Counted from the stretch's first letter, positions 26,332 to 36,344 are shown. The stretch is DNA of 64,000 nucleotides from Clostridia bacterium (GCA_017467815.1 JAFUKI010000039.1:48407-112406), one strand, 5' to 3'. Notes: generated by a model from the sequence alone, not told the origin. Program-made: numbers and translations.

Positions 26332-27504
26332 TTATTCAGCCTGTTCATCGTCAGCGCGCAGACTTGCCTGACGGATACCGTATTTTTCATCCATTTCCTG
26401 GAGCTTCAGGGTAACGGAATCGGTCACGCAGTTCTGATAATACTGGATACGTTCATTCATTTCACGATAACGGCTTTTCAGAACGCTGAGCATATGCTCG
26501 GTATCGTACTGCATTTCATGAATACAGGTATTCACTTCCTTGATACAGTTGTCAATGTTCACGTGCAGATCGCTGCTGATCTGGGAGAGAAGCTGGTTGG
26601 CTGTATCGGATAGGCGTTCTCTGATGTAGTTGGCTTCTTCCTCGGTTTCAGAACGGATCCTGGTAACTTCGGTATGGGTATCATTGCGCAGCATTTCTGC
26701 TTCCATTGCCGCATCGGTGCGGATTTTTTCCGCATCTTCCTTGGCAGCGGAAAGAATCTCATCCGCATTCCGGTTTGCATTCAGCAGAATATCGCCGATC
26801 TGCGCACTGATCTTGTCATACATTTCCATCTTATACGCAGAACTTTCACTTTCCGCCGCGATGTTTTCCTTCATGGAACGGATTTCTTCATCCGCACGGG
26901 TTCTCTCCTCGCTGACAGCATTTTCCAAATCCGCCTGCATTGCCTGGATCTTGCTTTCCGCACCGGCACACAGTTCCTTCAGCTTGGTGGATTCTTCCAC
27001 TTCCGCATGCCACTTCTGCTTGTACGCATTCATGGAATCGGTGAGGGATGCCAGCGCCTGTTCGGAGTCAGCGGACTTTGCTTTTTCAGCATCAAGCTGT
27101 TCCTGTACGGCGGCAGCCTGTGCTTCAGCAGCGGCAAGTTTATCACGGGCATCAGCAGTTTCTTTTTTCAGATTGTCGATCATAACATTCTGCGCATCCG
27201 CCTGCTCCTTGTAAATGGCAATATGCTTCTGCATATCTTCCATTTCCGCTTTCTGTGCCTCCAATTTCTGCAAATCGGCATTGTGTTTTTCGCGGACAGC
27301 ATTCAGTTCTTCTTCCAGAGAAGCTTTGATCGCATTGAGTGCGTTCAGTTCTTCTTCAAGGGCAGCGAGCTTCTGATTCCAGTCCTGTTCCTTGGCACTG
27401 AAAGCAAGATCGGTTTCTTTGATAAACTGGTTGACGTCTTCTTTATTATATCCGCCGAGAGCACTGCGGAAATTTTTCTGACGGGTAAGTTCGGTGTTAT
27501 TCAC
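26332..27504 (-). CDS. DivIVA-domain coiled-coil protein
   Basis: About 390 residues from a GTG start at 27504, which has GGAGG nine bases upstream; an upstream ATG frame (to 27612) lacks one. Residues 10-35 (KNFRSALGGYNKEDVNQFIKETD) are the DivIVA N-terminal membrane-curvature domain. A nearly continuous coiled coil rich in Glu, Ala, Lys and Gln covers about 40-330. The region NRNADEILSAAKEDAEKIRTDA is typical of DivIVA/ATP-synthase-b-like helices. Likely a scaffold at division sites or poles. Promoter at 27539-27567. Confidence 0.85.
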   Translation of the reverse strand: MNNTELTRQKNFRSALGGYNKEDVNQFIKETDLAFSAKEQDWNQKLAALEEELNALNAIKASLEEELNAVREKHNADLQKLEAQKAEMEDMQKHIAIYKEQADAQNVMIDNLKKETADARDKLAAAEAQAAAVQEQLDAEKAKSADSEQALASLTDSMNAYKQKWHAEVEESTKLKELCAGAESKIQAMQADLENAVSEERTRADEEIRSMKENIAAESESSAYKMEMYDKISAQIGDILLNANRNADEILSAAKEDAEKIRTDAAMEAEMLRNDTHTEVTRIRSETEEEANYIRERLSDTANQLLSQISSDLHVNIDNCIKEVNTCIHEMQYDTEHMLSVLKSRYREMNERIQYYQNCVTDSVTLKLQEMDEKYGIRQASLRADDEQAE

Positions 27505-27538
27505 TTCAAAGTACCTCCAAAGCAAATTTGTCATATAT

Positions 27539-27567
27539 AGTTTAGCATACCTGAATGGATAAATCAA
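27539..27567 (-). promoter_or_regulatory. Promoter of the DivIVA-like/XRE pair
   Basis: Minus strand TTGATT (27562-27567), 17 bases, TAAACT (27539-27544), about 35 bases from the GTG start. Confidence 0.65.
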
Positions 27568-27696
27568 CAGGAAATTCGTTAAAACTATGAAAAAACACAA
27601 GGAAAAGCGCAATTAAGAGAACTTTATACAGAATGAACGTAGAGAAATTGAATAAAATCTGGAAAAATATATATAGACTGAAAACATAGAATGTGA

Positions 27697-27702
27697 TATA
27701 AT
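27697..27702 (+). promoter_or_regulatory. Extended -10 of the gltX-glnS operon
   Basis: TGA-TATAAT (extended -10) lies 60 bases ahead of gltX; no convincing -35 is seen. Confidence 0.5.
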
Positions 27703-27762
27703 ATAAATACGTATATCTATGTCAATAAGAGGAAAGTTATCAAATAGAAGAGAGGTATAAAT

Positions 27763-29448
27763 ATGGATTTCCAGTATCTTGCCGATTTGCTGTTCCCCAA
27801 TGTTACCATGACCCCCGAAGAAGTGGAAGCGAAGTATCCGGAAAGAAACCTGCCCGAAGGTGCAAAAGTGACCCGCTTTGCTCCCAGTCCCACCGGTTTT
27901 GTACATTTTGGCGGTATGTATCAGGCGATTGTTGATGAACGTCTTGCCCACCAGAGCGGCGGTGTATTCTACCTGCGTATTGAAGATACTGACGGACAGC
28001 GCGAAATTGCGGGCGCTGTTGATGCCTTGCTGAAAACACTGGAGACATACGGTGTTTCCTATGACGAAGGCGTGGAAATTGCCGAAGACGGAACCATCCG
28101 TGACAAGGGTGACTACGGCCCCTACAAGCAGAGCCAGAGAGCTGACCTGTACCACGTATTTGCGAAAAAACTGGTAGCGGAAGGCAAGGCTTACCCCTGC
28201 TTTACTACCGAAGAAGAACTGGAAGAAATCCAGCAGGCAGATAAAAAGGCAGAGATCAAAAATACCGACTGGCACGTTGCCGCCGAACAGAAGAGAGCCG
28301 CCATGCTCGCCCAGCGTAATTTTACCATCGAAGAAGTGGAAGAACATCTGAAAGCCGGCGATCCCTTCGTTCTCCGTATTCTGGCAAACGGCGATCCGGA
28401 AAACAAAACAAAGTTCACCGACCTGGTTAAAGGCAACCTGGAAGTACCGGAAAACGACGAAGACTTTGTACTTCTCAAGTCCGACGGTATTCCCACCTAC
28501 CACTTTGCCCATGCAGTGGACGATCACCTGATGAAGACCACCCACGTAATCCGCGGCGAAGACTGGCTGCCCAGCCTGCCGAAGCATATCCAGCTGTTCC
28601 GTTATCTCGGCTTCAAAATGCCCAAGTACCTCCATACCGCACAGATTCTGAAATCCGATGAAAACGGCGGTAAGAAGAAGCTGTCCAAGAGAGACATGGG
28701 CGCCAAAATGGACGACTACCGCAGCATGGGTTACGCTACTGAATGCGTATGGGAATATATCCTGACACTGCTGAACTCCAATTTTGAAGAATGGCACGCC
28801 CAGAATGCGGCGAAGAGCTATCTGGACTTCCCCTTCAATATCAAGAAAATGTCCGTATCCGGCTGTCTCTTCGACTTCAATAAGCTGAACGACGTTTCCA
28901 AGAACGTACTGTCCAAGCTGACAGCGGACGAAATCTATGAAAAGACCGTTGACTGGGCAGCTGAATTCGATCCGGAATTCCACGCTCTTCTGACTGCAGA
29001 TCCCGCCTATACCAAGAAGATCTTTGCCATCGGCAGAGGCGGCAAGAAACCCCGTAAAGACTACGCCACCTTCCGTGAAATCAGACCGTTCATTGATTTC
29101 TTCTACGATGATCTGTTCAAGATGAAGGAAGAGTATCCCGAAAAATTCGCAAAGGAAGATGTCCGCGCTGTCCTGGAAGGCTTTGCGGAAACCTACAATG
29201 CTGCGGATGATATGAACGCATGGTTTGAAAAGATTCAGAAAATCGGTGAAGCACTGGGCTATACCGCAGACATGAAGGCATACAAAGCCGATCCGGAAGC
29301 TTTCAAGGGCAACGTCGCCGATGTATCCATGTTCATCCGTATTGCAGTAACCGGCAAGCAGAATTCCCCCGATATGTACGCAGTTATGCAGGTACTGGGT
29401 GAAGACAGAGTGCTTGCCCGTGTAAAGTCCGCGTTGGCTGCTCTCTGA
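27763..29448 (+). CDS. gltX: Glutamate-tRNA ligase (non-canonical clostridial form)
   Basis: 561 residues, longer than the usual 465-490. The class I signature is TRFAPSPTGFVHFGG: HFGG replaces the common HIGG/HIGH. The second signature is KKLSKRD (KMSKS equivalent). The D-E-D triad of LRIEDTDGQRE matches Glu/Gln-tRNA ligases. The extra length is spread through the middle (EEELEEIQQADKKAEIKNTDW) and the C-terminal anticodon domain (EIRPFIDFFYDDLFKMKEEYPEKFAKEDVR). Followed by glnS in the same operon, so charging of both tRNAs is direct. Confidence 0.93.
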   Translation: MDFQYLADLLFPNVTMTPEEVEAKYPERNLPEGAKVTRFAPSPTGFVHFGGMYQAIVDERLAHQSGGVFYLRIEDTDGQREIAGAVDALLKTLETYGVSYDEGVEIAEDGTIRDKGDYGPYKQSQRADLYHVFAKKLVAEGKAYPCFTTEEELEEIQQADKKAEIKNTDWHVAAEQKRAAMLAQRNFTIEEVEEHLKAGDPFVLRILANGDPENKTKFTDLVKGNLEVPENDEDFVLLKSDGIPTYHFAHAVDDHLMKTTHVIRGEDWLPSLPKHIQLFRYLGFKMPKYLHTAQILKSDENGGKKKLSKRDMGAKMDDYRSMGYATECVWEYILTLLNSNFEEWHAQNAAKSYLDFPFNIKKMSVSGCLFDFNKLNDVSKNVLSKLTADEIYEKTVDWAAEFDPEFHALLTADPAYTKKIFAIGRGGKKPRKDYATFREIRPFIDFFYDDLFKMKEEYPEKFAKEDVRAVLEGFAETYNAADDMNAWFEKIQKIGEALGYTADMKAYKADPEAFKGNVADVSMFIRIAVTGKQNSPDMYAVMQVLGEDRVLARVKSALAAL

Positions 29449-29494
29449 TCGGACAGAGTAGAACAGAGCATAAATATATTTAGGAGTAATTGTT

Positions 29495-31141
29495 ATGTCT
29501 GAGAATACATCCAATTTTATTCACGATTTTATTGATGAAGACCTGGCATCCGGCAAAGTAGAGAAAATTCACACCCGTTTTCCTCCCGAACCCAACGGCT
29601 ACCTGCACATCGGTCACTGTAAGGCACTGGTAATCGACTTTGGTACCGCCAAAAAGTACAACGGTCTGTGCAACCTGCGTATGGACGATACCAACCCTGC
29701 CAAGGAAGATACCGAATTTGTAGACGCCATCAAAGAAGATATTCACTGGCTGGGGTTTGACTGGGATGACCGTTTCTACTACGGCTCCGACTATTTTGAA
29801 AAGACCTATGAACTGGCAGAAGAACTGATCCGGAACGGCCACGCATATGTGTGCGAACTGACGCCCGAACAGTTCAAGGAATACAGAGGGGATCTGACCC
29901 ATCCGGCAATCTCTCCCTTCCGCGACCGTCCCATGGAAGAAAGCCTGGATCTGTTCCGCCGTATGCGCGCCGGTGAATTTCCGGAAGGAAAATATACTCT
30001 GAGAGCCAAGATCGACCTGGCATCCGGCAACTTCAATATGCGCGACCCCGTTCTGTACCGTATCCGTTATATCGAACACCACAGACAGGGAACCAAGTGG
30101 TGCATTTTCCCCATGTATGACTTTGCGCACCCGATCCAGGATGCGCTGGAATGCATCACCCACAGCCTGTGTTCTCTGGAATACGAAGACCACCGTCCTC
30201 TGTATAACTGGGTAGTGGAACACTGCGACCTGCCCTCCACCCCCAGACAGATCGAATTCTCCCGTCTGAACATCACCAACACCGTACTGTCCAAGCGTTA
30301 CCTCCGTTATCTGGTGGAAAACAATATCGTAGACGGCTGGGATGATCCCAGAATGCCTACCCTGTGCGGTCTGAGACGCCGTGGTTATACACCGGAAGCC
30401 ATCCTCGACTTTATCGGCAGAATCGGCGTAGCCAAGGCAAACAGCATGGTCAATATCGGTCTGCTGGAACACTGTATCCGTGAAGAACTGAACATGAAGG
30501 CACAGAGACGCATCGCTGTTCTGAATCCCGTGAAGATCATCGTGGACAACTATCCGGCTGACAAGGTTGAATACTTTGAAGTATCCAACAATCCCAATGA
30601 TCCCGAAGCAGGCAGCCGTAAAGTGCCTTTCACCAGAGAAATCTATATCGACGCCGATGACTTCTCCGAAAATCCGCCGCCGAAGTTCTTCCGTCTGAAA
30701 CCGGACAGCGAAGTCCGTCTGATGGGTGCTTATATCATCAAATGCGGCGAGATCGTTCATGACGCTGAAGGCAACGTAACCGAAATCCACTGCACAGCCG
30801 ATCTGGAAACCGGCGCAGGCACACCCACCGACCGTAAAGTGAAGGGCACCATCCACTGGCTGTCCGCTGAATATGCCGCAGATACAGAAGTAATCCTGTA
30901 CGACCGTCTCTTCACGGAAGAAAATATGAACGAACTCCCCGAAGGCAAGACGTATATCGACTATCTGAATCCCGAATCCGCTGTAAAGTGCGCGAATGTC
31001 AAGATCGAACCTGCACTGGCGGATGCAGAACCGGGCGAAAAATTCCAGTTTGTCCGCATCGGTTATTTTGCAAAGGATACAAAGAACGAAAATACCTTTA
31101 ACCGTGTAGTTTCCCTCAAAGGCAGCTACAAACCCGAATAA
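29495..31141 (+). CDS. glnS: Glutamine-tRNA ligase
   Basis: 548 residues, normal length. HIGH motif in HIGHCKALVIDFG, LRMDDTNPAKEDTEF next to it, and the KMSKS region VLSKRYLRYLV. The C-terminal beta-barrel anticodon domain follows (residues 335 onward). A GlnRS in a member of Clostridia is a known but not universal trait; it means this organism need not form Gln-tRNA by transamidation. Binding site AGGAG precedes the ATG; 46 bases after gltX. Confidence 0.97.
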   Translation: MSENTSNFIHDFIDEDLASGKVEKIHTRFPPEPNGYLHIGHCKALVIDFGTAKKYNGLCNLRMDDTNPAKEDTEFVDAIKEDIHWLGFDWDDRFYYGSDYFEKTYELAEELIRNGHAYVCELTPEQFKEYRGDLTHPAISPFRDRPMEESLDLFRRMRAGEFPEGKYTLRAKIDLASGNFNMRDPVLYRIRYIEHHRQGTKWCIFPMYDFAHPIQDALECITHSLCSLEYEDHRPLYNWVVEHCDLPSTPRQIEFSRLNITNTVLSKRYLRYLVENNIVDGWDDPRMPTLCGLRRRGYTPEAILDFIGRIGVAKANSMVNIGLLEHCIREELNMKAQRRIAVLNPVKIIVDNYPADKVEYFEVSNNPNDPEAGSRKVPFTREIYIDADDFSENPPPKFFRLKPDSEVRLMGAYIIKCGEIVHDAEGNVTEIHCTADLETGAGTPTDRKVKGTIHWLSAEYAADTEVILYDRLFTEENMNELPEGKTYIDYLNPESAVKCANVKIEPALADAEPGEKFQFVRIGYFAKDTKNENTFNRVVSLKGSYKPE

Positions 31142-31159
31142 AATTTAAGGAGTCCAAGT

Positions 31160-32437
31160 ATGTCATACAAAATCGGTACCAAATGCGTACAAAGCGGTTA
31201 TACACCCAAAAACGGTGAACCCCGTATTCTGCCCATCTACCAGAGCACCACATTCAAATATGAATCCAGCGAACAGATGGGACGTCTTTTTGACCTGGAA
31301 GAAAGCGGCTATTTTTACTCCCGCCTGCAGAACCCCACCTGTGATGCAGTAGCGGCAAAAATTGCGGATCTGGAAGGCGGCGTTGCGGCAATGCTCACTT
31401 CTTCCGGACAGGCTGCATCCTTCTTCTCCATTTTCAACATCTGTTCCGCAGGGGACCACGTGATCTCCTCCGCGGCAATCTACGGCGGCACATTCAATCT
31501 TCTGGATGTTACCATCCGTAAAATGGGTATCGATGTTACCTTTATCGCACCCGATTCCACCAAGGAAGAAATCATCGCCGCATCCAAGCCCAATACAAAG
31601 TGCGTATTTGCGGAAACACTTTCCAATCCTGCCCTGGTAGTCCTGGATATCGAATGTTTCGCCGAAGCAGCCCACGAAATCGGTGTACCGCTGATTGTTG
31701 ACAATACATTCCCGACCCCCATAAACTGCCGTCCCTTCGCGTTTGGTGCGGATATTGTGATCCACTCCACCACCAAGTACATGGACGGTCACGCAACCAG
31801 TATCGGCGGCGTTATCATCGACAGCGGCAACTTTGACTGGACAAAATATGCTGAAAAATTCCCCGGTCTGTGCACACCCGATGAGTCCTACCACGGCATC
31901 ACCTATACCGAAAAGTTCGGCAAAGGCGCATACATCACCAAAGCGACTGCACAGATGATGCGTGACCTCGGCTCCATCCAGTCCCCCTTTGACGCATTCC
32001 TGCTGAACCTGGGTCTGGAAACACTGCCCCTGCGTGTAAAACAGCATTGCGCAAACGCACAGAAGGTTGCAGAATTCCTGCACAACCATCCGAAAGTCAC
32101 CTGGGTAAACTATCCCGGTCTGGAGGATAACGAATACCACGCTCTGGCGCAGAAGTACCTGCCGGACGGTTCCAGCGGCGTTGTAGCTTTCGGTGTAGCA
32201 GGGGGAAGAGAAGCGGCTACCAAACTGATGGATGCCATGCAGCTGGCGGCAATCGTAACCCATGTTGCGGATGCAAGAACCTGTCTGCTCCATCCTGCCT
32301 CCACCACCCACCGTCAGCTGACCGACGAACAGCTGGTTGCCTGCGGTGTAAGTCCGGAGCTGATCCGTCTTTCCGTAGGTATCGAAGACGCAGAAGACAT
32401 CATTGCCGACCTGGAACAGGCACTGGCACAGCTGTAA
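31160..32437 (+). CDS. Cys/Met metabolism PLP enzyme (O-acetylhomoserine sulfhydrylase-type)
   Basis: 425 residues, typical of O-acetylhomoserine aminocarboxypropyltransferase (MetY) rather than the shorter cystathionine lyases. PLP contacts: SSGQAASFFSIFNICSAGDHVISS, IVDNTFPTP with the pyridine-N aspartate, and the Schiff-base lysine in IHSTTKYMDGH. The substrate-loop LLHPASTTHRQL near the C-terminus is intact. It lies 18 bases after glnS, so no riboswitch separates them. Methionine gamma-lyase is an alternative reading. Confidence 0.88.
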   Translation: MSYKIGTKCVQSGYTPKNGEPRILPIYQSTTFKYESSEQMGRLFDLEESGYFYSRLQNPTCDAVAAKIADLEGGVAAMLTSSGQAASFFSIFNICSAGDHVISSAAIYGGTFNLLDVTIRKMGIDVTFIAPDSTKEEIIAASKPNTKCVFAETLSNPALVVLDIECFAEAAHEIGVPLIVDNTFPTPINCRPFAFGADIVIHSTTKYMDGHATSIGGVIIDSGNFDWTKYAEKFPGLCTPDESYHGITYTEKFGKGAYITKATAQMMRDLGSIQSPFDAFLLNLGLETLPLRVKQHCANAQKVAEFLHNHPKVTWVNYPGLEDNEYHALAQKYLPDGSSGVVAFGVAGGREAATKLMDAMQLAAIVTHVADARTCLLHPASTTHRQLTDEQLVACGVSPELIRLSVGIEDAEDIIADLEQALAQL

Positions 32438-32449
32438 AATGAATAGAAA

Positions 32450-32492
32450 CCAAAACGGCGAGGAATCTGACGACAGTTTCCCCGTCGTTTTT
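32450..32492 (+). terminator. Terminator after the PLP enzyme gene
   Basis: Arms AACGGCGAGGAA and TTTCCCCGTCGTT with one mismatch and one G-U, then TTTTTC. Confidence 0.75.
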
Positions 32493-32530
32493 CTATACAG
32501 AACATCCGTTTTCGAATTTCCCGGTATCTC

Positions 32531-32559
32531 TTGCAATTCCTGACAGAACATGGTATAAT
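32531..32559 (+). promoter_or_regulatory. Promoter of the DUF951-yfhO-ruvAB cluster
   Basis: TTGCAA (32531-32536), 17 bases, TATAAT (32554-32559). Confidence 0.83.
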
Positions 32560-32615
32560 GTACACATATAATAATCGGTCAAAATACCAATATTTAACCC
32601 AAAAAGGAGAACCGT

Positions 32616-32822
32616 ATGCTGAATATTCCGAAACTTGCGGTTGGCGATATTCTGGAAATGAGAAAACCCCACCCCTGCGGAAGCAAACGATTCCGGATCC
32701 TGCGTACCGGCAGTGATATCCGTCTGGTATGCGAAGGGTGCGGGCGGGATATGGAAATGCCCCGGGAAAAAGTTGAAAAAGCAGCCAAGAAAATATTTAC
32801 CGCCGAAAATACGGATCTTTGA
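32616..32822 (+). CDS. DUF951 family small protein
   Basis: 68 residues. It fits DUF951: LAVGDILEMRKPHPCGSKRF at the N-terminus and VCEGCGRDMEMPREKVEKAAKK at the C-terminus, with Cys residues that could bind a metal or nucleic acid. The fold is predicted to be a small beta barrel. In Firmicutes it is often near chromosome-maintenance genes; its function is not established. GGAGAA binding site upstream; 25 bases before yfhO. Confidence 0.9.
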   Translation: MLNIPKLAVGDILEMRKPHPCGSKRFRILRTGSDIRLVCEGCGRDMEMPREKVEKAAKKIFTAENTDL

Positions 32823-32847
32823 TTCGGTTTTATCATAGGAGAAACAT

Positions 32848-35646
32848 ATGAACGATTACGAATTTCTGGAAAACGCCATTGTTCCCGAAGAGGACGGAAT
32901 CATGCGGAAATTTACACGGATCCCCGCTATGAGAAAAGTCCTGTTTTTCTGTTTTCTGATTCCTGCCGCGCTGATGACGCTGATCTATTTCTGCCTGCAG
33001 GTGTGGCCGGTAGGGGAACACGCCGTACTGGTGCTGGACCTGAACGCCCAGTATGTGTACTACTTTGAAAAACTGAGAAACATTCTGGTATCCGGCGACT
33101 CTCTGCTGTATTCCTTTGAACGGGCATTGGGCGGCGAATTCATGGGCATTTTTGCTTACTACCTTTCCAGCCCCCTGTCCTTCATCGTAGCACTTCTGCC
33201 GAAAACCTGGATGAGTGAAGCCATTTTCATACTGTTGGTATTGAAGACCGGTCTGTGCGGCTTTACATTCGCCTATTTCCTCATGAAGACCCGTATGGCA
33301 AGACCCGTATGGATGGTGACCTTCTCTTCCATGTATGCACTGTGCGCCTATGTGGTCGTCATGCAGCATAACATCATGTGGATGGACAACATCATCCTGT
33401 TCCCGATCATACTGCTGGGTATGGACGCGCTGATCAAAGAAGGCAGATTCCGTATGTACACCGGATTTCTGGCAGTGGCGATATTCTCCAATTTCTACAT
33501 AGGCTACATGACCTGTCTGTTCATCGCCGTATACTTCTTCATCCGTTATTTTACCATGGCGAAGGAAGAAAGAAATCCCGGAAACATCCGATTCCATTTT
33601 GTCAAAACCCTGATCCGCATCATTTTCTACTCCCTGATTGCTGTAATGATCGCCGCGATCATCCTGCTGCCGATCTACTACAGCCTGTCCTTCGGCAAAC
33701 TGGATTTCTCCACCCCGAACTACGAATCCAAGCAGATGTACGATTTCCTGCAGCTGCTGACCAAGACATTCTTTGCATCCTACGATACCGTGCGTCCTGC
33801 CGGAATGCCGTTTTTGTACTGCGGTATGCTGGTACTGGCGCTGCTGCCCCTCTATTTCCTGAGCAAAAAGATTCCCACCAGTCAGAAAGTCGGTTCTTTT
33901 CTGGTACTTGCCTTCCTTGTCGCCAGCTTCAACTATAATGTTCTGGACATCATCTGGCACGGTTTCCAGCGTCCCAACTGGCTGAATGCAAGATTTGCCT
34001 ATATGTTTGTTTTCTTTGCGGTTCTGTGCGCTTATGATGCCTTTGTGAACCTCAAGGAAACCGGTATCCGGAAACTCGGTATGTCCTGTATGGCATGGGG
34101 CGCTGTCCTGATTGTGATCCAGACCATGGACTACAGCAATGTAAAGGACTTCATGACCATCTGGGCAGGCTTGGGTATCCTGGCTGTGTACGCCGTTGTC
34201 GTGCCTTTTGCCCTGCGGGACAGAGAGATCGGTGACACACGGCTGTATAACAACAGGGAACTGCTGCTTGTAACGGTTGTTCTCCTTGAACTGACCATCA
34301 ACGGCGTGATTATGCTGTATGCTTTGGACGCGGATGTTACCTATACAACCCGTAATTCTTACCGCAGTTCCACGGATAAGTATTCGGAAGCCGTTGAAGT
34401 CATTGAAGAGCTGGATCTTACAAAATACGGTGAAAACAGTCTCTACCGTGCGGAAAAGACCACCCATCGTAAGAAAAACGACAACTTTGCCATCGACATC
34501 AACGGTCTGTCCAACTCCACTTCTACACTGAACGCAAAATCCATCGAATTCCTGCATAATATCGGTATTGCCGCCCGTTCCCACTGGTCCTTATACCACG
34601 GCGGAACACCTGTAACCGATTCCATGCTGGGCATCCGTTACCTGATGGTGGACAGATCAGCCAGCGATGTGATCCCGGACTATATTGAAGAAAATTACGA
34701 ACTTCTGACCACCACAGAAGAAAATATCGAAATTTACGAAAACCCCTACTCTCTCGGTATCGCCTTTGCTGTAGACAACGAACTCCGTGAATATGCGGCA
34801 TACGATGAAAAGACCGAAAAAGAACTGGAAGAAAACGGCATGACCACCATCGCCGAGCAGTACCCGGATGCTGAGGAGTACAAAACGCCCTTCGAGTATA
34901 TCAACCACATTCTGTCCAACATGGTAGGACGGGAAGTGGAAGTGTTCAGTAAGGTCGAAGACTGGGACAAGGAGACCCAGGGCGTTGTCAGAGCTTTCAC
35001 AACCGGACACGAAGGATACAAGAAAGACGGAACTGACACAACCGCCAAACTTATATATACCTTCACCACCACAGAAAAAGTACCGATCTATGTCTATTTC
35101 CCCAGCGATTATCCCCGTGATGTAAACATGAAGCTGGACGGATCGGATAAAGGAACCTTCTTTGACGATGCCACATTCTGTATCCGTGAACTGGGTACAC
35201 TGGAAAAAGGCACCCATGAACTTGCCCTGTACCTGAAGGAAGACTATGTGTACATCTCCAACGGCTGCAACTTCTTCTGGTACTTCCACGAAGATGTATT
35301 TGCAGAAGTAATGGCAGAACTGTCGGAAGGTACCATGACCGCCTACAGCGAAACCGATGACAGAATTACCGGTACCCTTACCACAGCGGAAGGGCAGAAT
35401 ACCGTATTCACAAGCATCCCCTACGACGAAGGCTGGAAGGTATACGTGGACGGAGAAGAAACGGAAATATTCTGTCTGCTGGATACCATGCTGGGCTTTG
35501 CGGTGGACAATCCGGGAGAACACGAGATCGAACTGCTCTACCGTCCGGACTGCGTGAAATACGGTCTGATTCTCTCCGTGAGCGGCATTGTCATTTACGC
35601 ACTGCTGTTCTGCCTGGACGTAAGAAAGCGCCGCCTGAGTAAATAA
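32848..35646 (+). CDS. YfhO-family integral membrane protein
   Basis: 932 residues. About 11-13 transmembrane helices span residues 30-500, followed by a large extracytoplasmic domain (510-900) and a final helix (GLILSVSGIVIYALLFCLDV). The GT-C-like start DLNAQYVYYFEKLRNIL and the LGGEFMGIFAYYLSSPLSF region match YfhO, a family linked to glycosylation of lipoteichoic acid or other lipid-linked polymers. The motif YDEGWKVYVDGE near the C-terminus is characteristic. Exact sugar donor and acceptor are unknown. Confidence 0.9.
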   Translation: MNDYEFLENAIVPEEDGIMRKFTRIPAMRKVLFFCFLIPAALMTLIYFCLQVWPVGEHAVLVLDLNAQYVYYFEKLRNILVSGDSLLYSFERALGGEFMGIFAYYLSSPLSFIVALLPKTWMSEAIFILLVLKTGLCGFTFAYFLMKTRMARPVWMVTFSSMYALCAYVVVMQHNIMWMDNIILFPIILLGMDALIKEGRFRMYTGFLAVAIFSNFYIGYMTCLFIAVYFFIRYFTMAKEERNPGNIRFHFVKTLIRIIFYSLIAVMIAAIILLPIYYSLSFGKLDFSTPNYESKQMYDFLQLLTKTFFASYDTVRPAGMPFLYCGMLVLALLPLYFLSKKIPTSQKVGSFLVLAFLVASFNYNVLDIIWHGFQRPNWLNARFAYMFVFFAVLCAYDAFVNLKETGIRKLGMSCMAWGAVLIVIQTMDYSNVKDFMTIWAGLGILAVYAVVVPFALRDREIGDTRLYNNRELLLVTVVLLELTINGVIMLYALDADVTYTTRNSYRSSTDKYSEAVEVIEELDLTKYGENSLYRAEKTTHRKKNDNFAIDINGLSNSTSTLNAKSIEFLHNIGIAARSHWSLYHGGTPVTDSMLGIRYLMVDRSASDVIPDYIEENYELLTTTEENIEIYENPYSLGIAFAVDNELREYAAYDEKTEKELEENGMTTIAEQYPDAEEYKTPFEYINHILSNMVGREVEVFSKVEDWDKETQGVVRAFTTGHEGYKKDGTDTTAKLIYTFTTTEKVPIYVYFPSDYPRDVNMKLDGSDKGTFFDDATFCIRELGTLEKGTHELALYLKEDYVYISNGCNFFWYFHEDVFAEVMAELSEGTMTAYSETDDRITGTLTTAEGQNTVFTSIPYDEGWKVYVDGEETEIFCLLDTMLGFAVDNPGEHEIELLYRPDCVKYGLILSVSGIVIYALLFCLDVRKRRLSK

Positions 35647-35672
35647 TCGACCTAAACAGATGGAGGATTCGT

Positions 35673-36323
35673 ATGATTGCAACACTGTACGGAACCATAT
35701 TTTCAATGGATCCGGTGAACTGTATCGTAATACTGGAATGCTGCGGTGTAGGCTACCGTGTGCAGGTGTCTGCCGGTACATTGTCGCGCCTGCCGTCACC
35801 TGCCTATCAGCCGGATGGCAGTGAAGCAAGGGGTGAGAGTGTCCGCCTGTATACCTACATGGCAGTACGGGAAGACAGCGTGGATCTGTTCGGCTTCTAT
35901 ACAGCGGAAGAACAGGATATGTTCAAACTGCTCCTGACTGTCTCCGGTGTTGGACCTAAAGCTGCCATGTCCATCCTCTCCCTGATGACACCCAGAACTC
36001 TTGCTATGACCATCGCAGCTGAGGATACAAAGTCCATTTCCAAAGCACCGGGCGTAGGTGCCAAGACAGCAGCCCGCGTTGTGCTGGAGCTGAAGGATAA
36101 ACTGTCCAAACTCTATCCGGAAACAGGCGGAATCCCCGAAATCGCCGATATCCCCACTGCCGGAAAGTCTGCCGCAAAATCAAGCAAACTCTCCGACGCC
36201 AGGGACGCACTGCTGGTACTGGGTTATTCCCGTTCCGAAATTACCGCAGCCATGAAAGATATAAACATGGAAGATTCACTGGAAGAAATCATCAAAAAAG
36301 CACTGGCAAAACTGATGGTATAA
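35673..36323 (+). CDS. ruvA: Holliday junction branch-migration protein RuvA
   Basis: 216 residues: OB-fold domain (1-75), two helix-hairpin-helix motifs (VSGVGPKAAMSIL and APGVGAKTAARVVLELKDKL) and a C-terminal RuvB-contacting three-helix domain (DARDALLVLGYSRSEITAAM). A 10-15 residue insertion in the OB fold (SPAYQPDGSEARGES) is unusual in length. Binds four-way junctions with RuvB, which follows after 21 bases. Confidence 0.97.
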   Translation: MIATLYGTIFSMDPVNCIVILECCGVGYRVQVSAGTLSRLPSPAYQPDGSEARGESVRLYTYMAVREDSVDLFGFYTAEEQDMFKLLLTVSGVGPKAAMSILSLMTPRTLAMTIAAEDTKSISKAPGVGAKTAARVVLELKDKLSKLYPETGGIPEIADIPTAGKSAAKSSKLSDARDALLVLGYSRSEITAAMKDINMEDSLEEIIKKALAKLMV

Positions 36324-36344
36324 CGGGGAAGAAAGGACTGTATT

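Noticed and set aside
31142..31159. SAM riboswitch before the Cys/Met PLP enzyme
   Set aside because: The gap from glnS is 18 bases, too short for a riboswitch.
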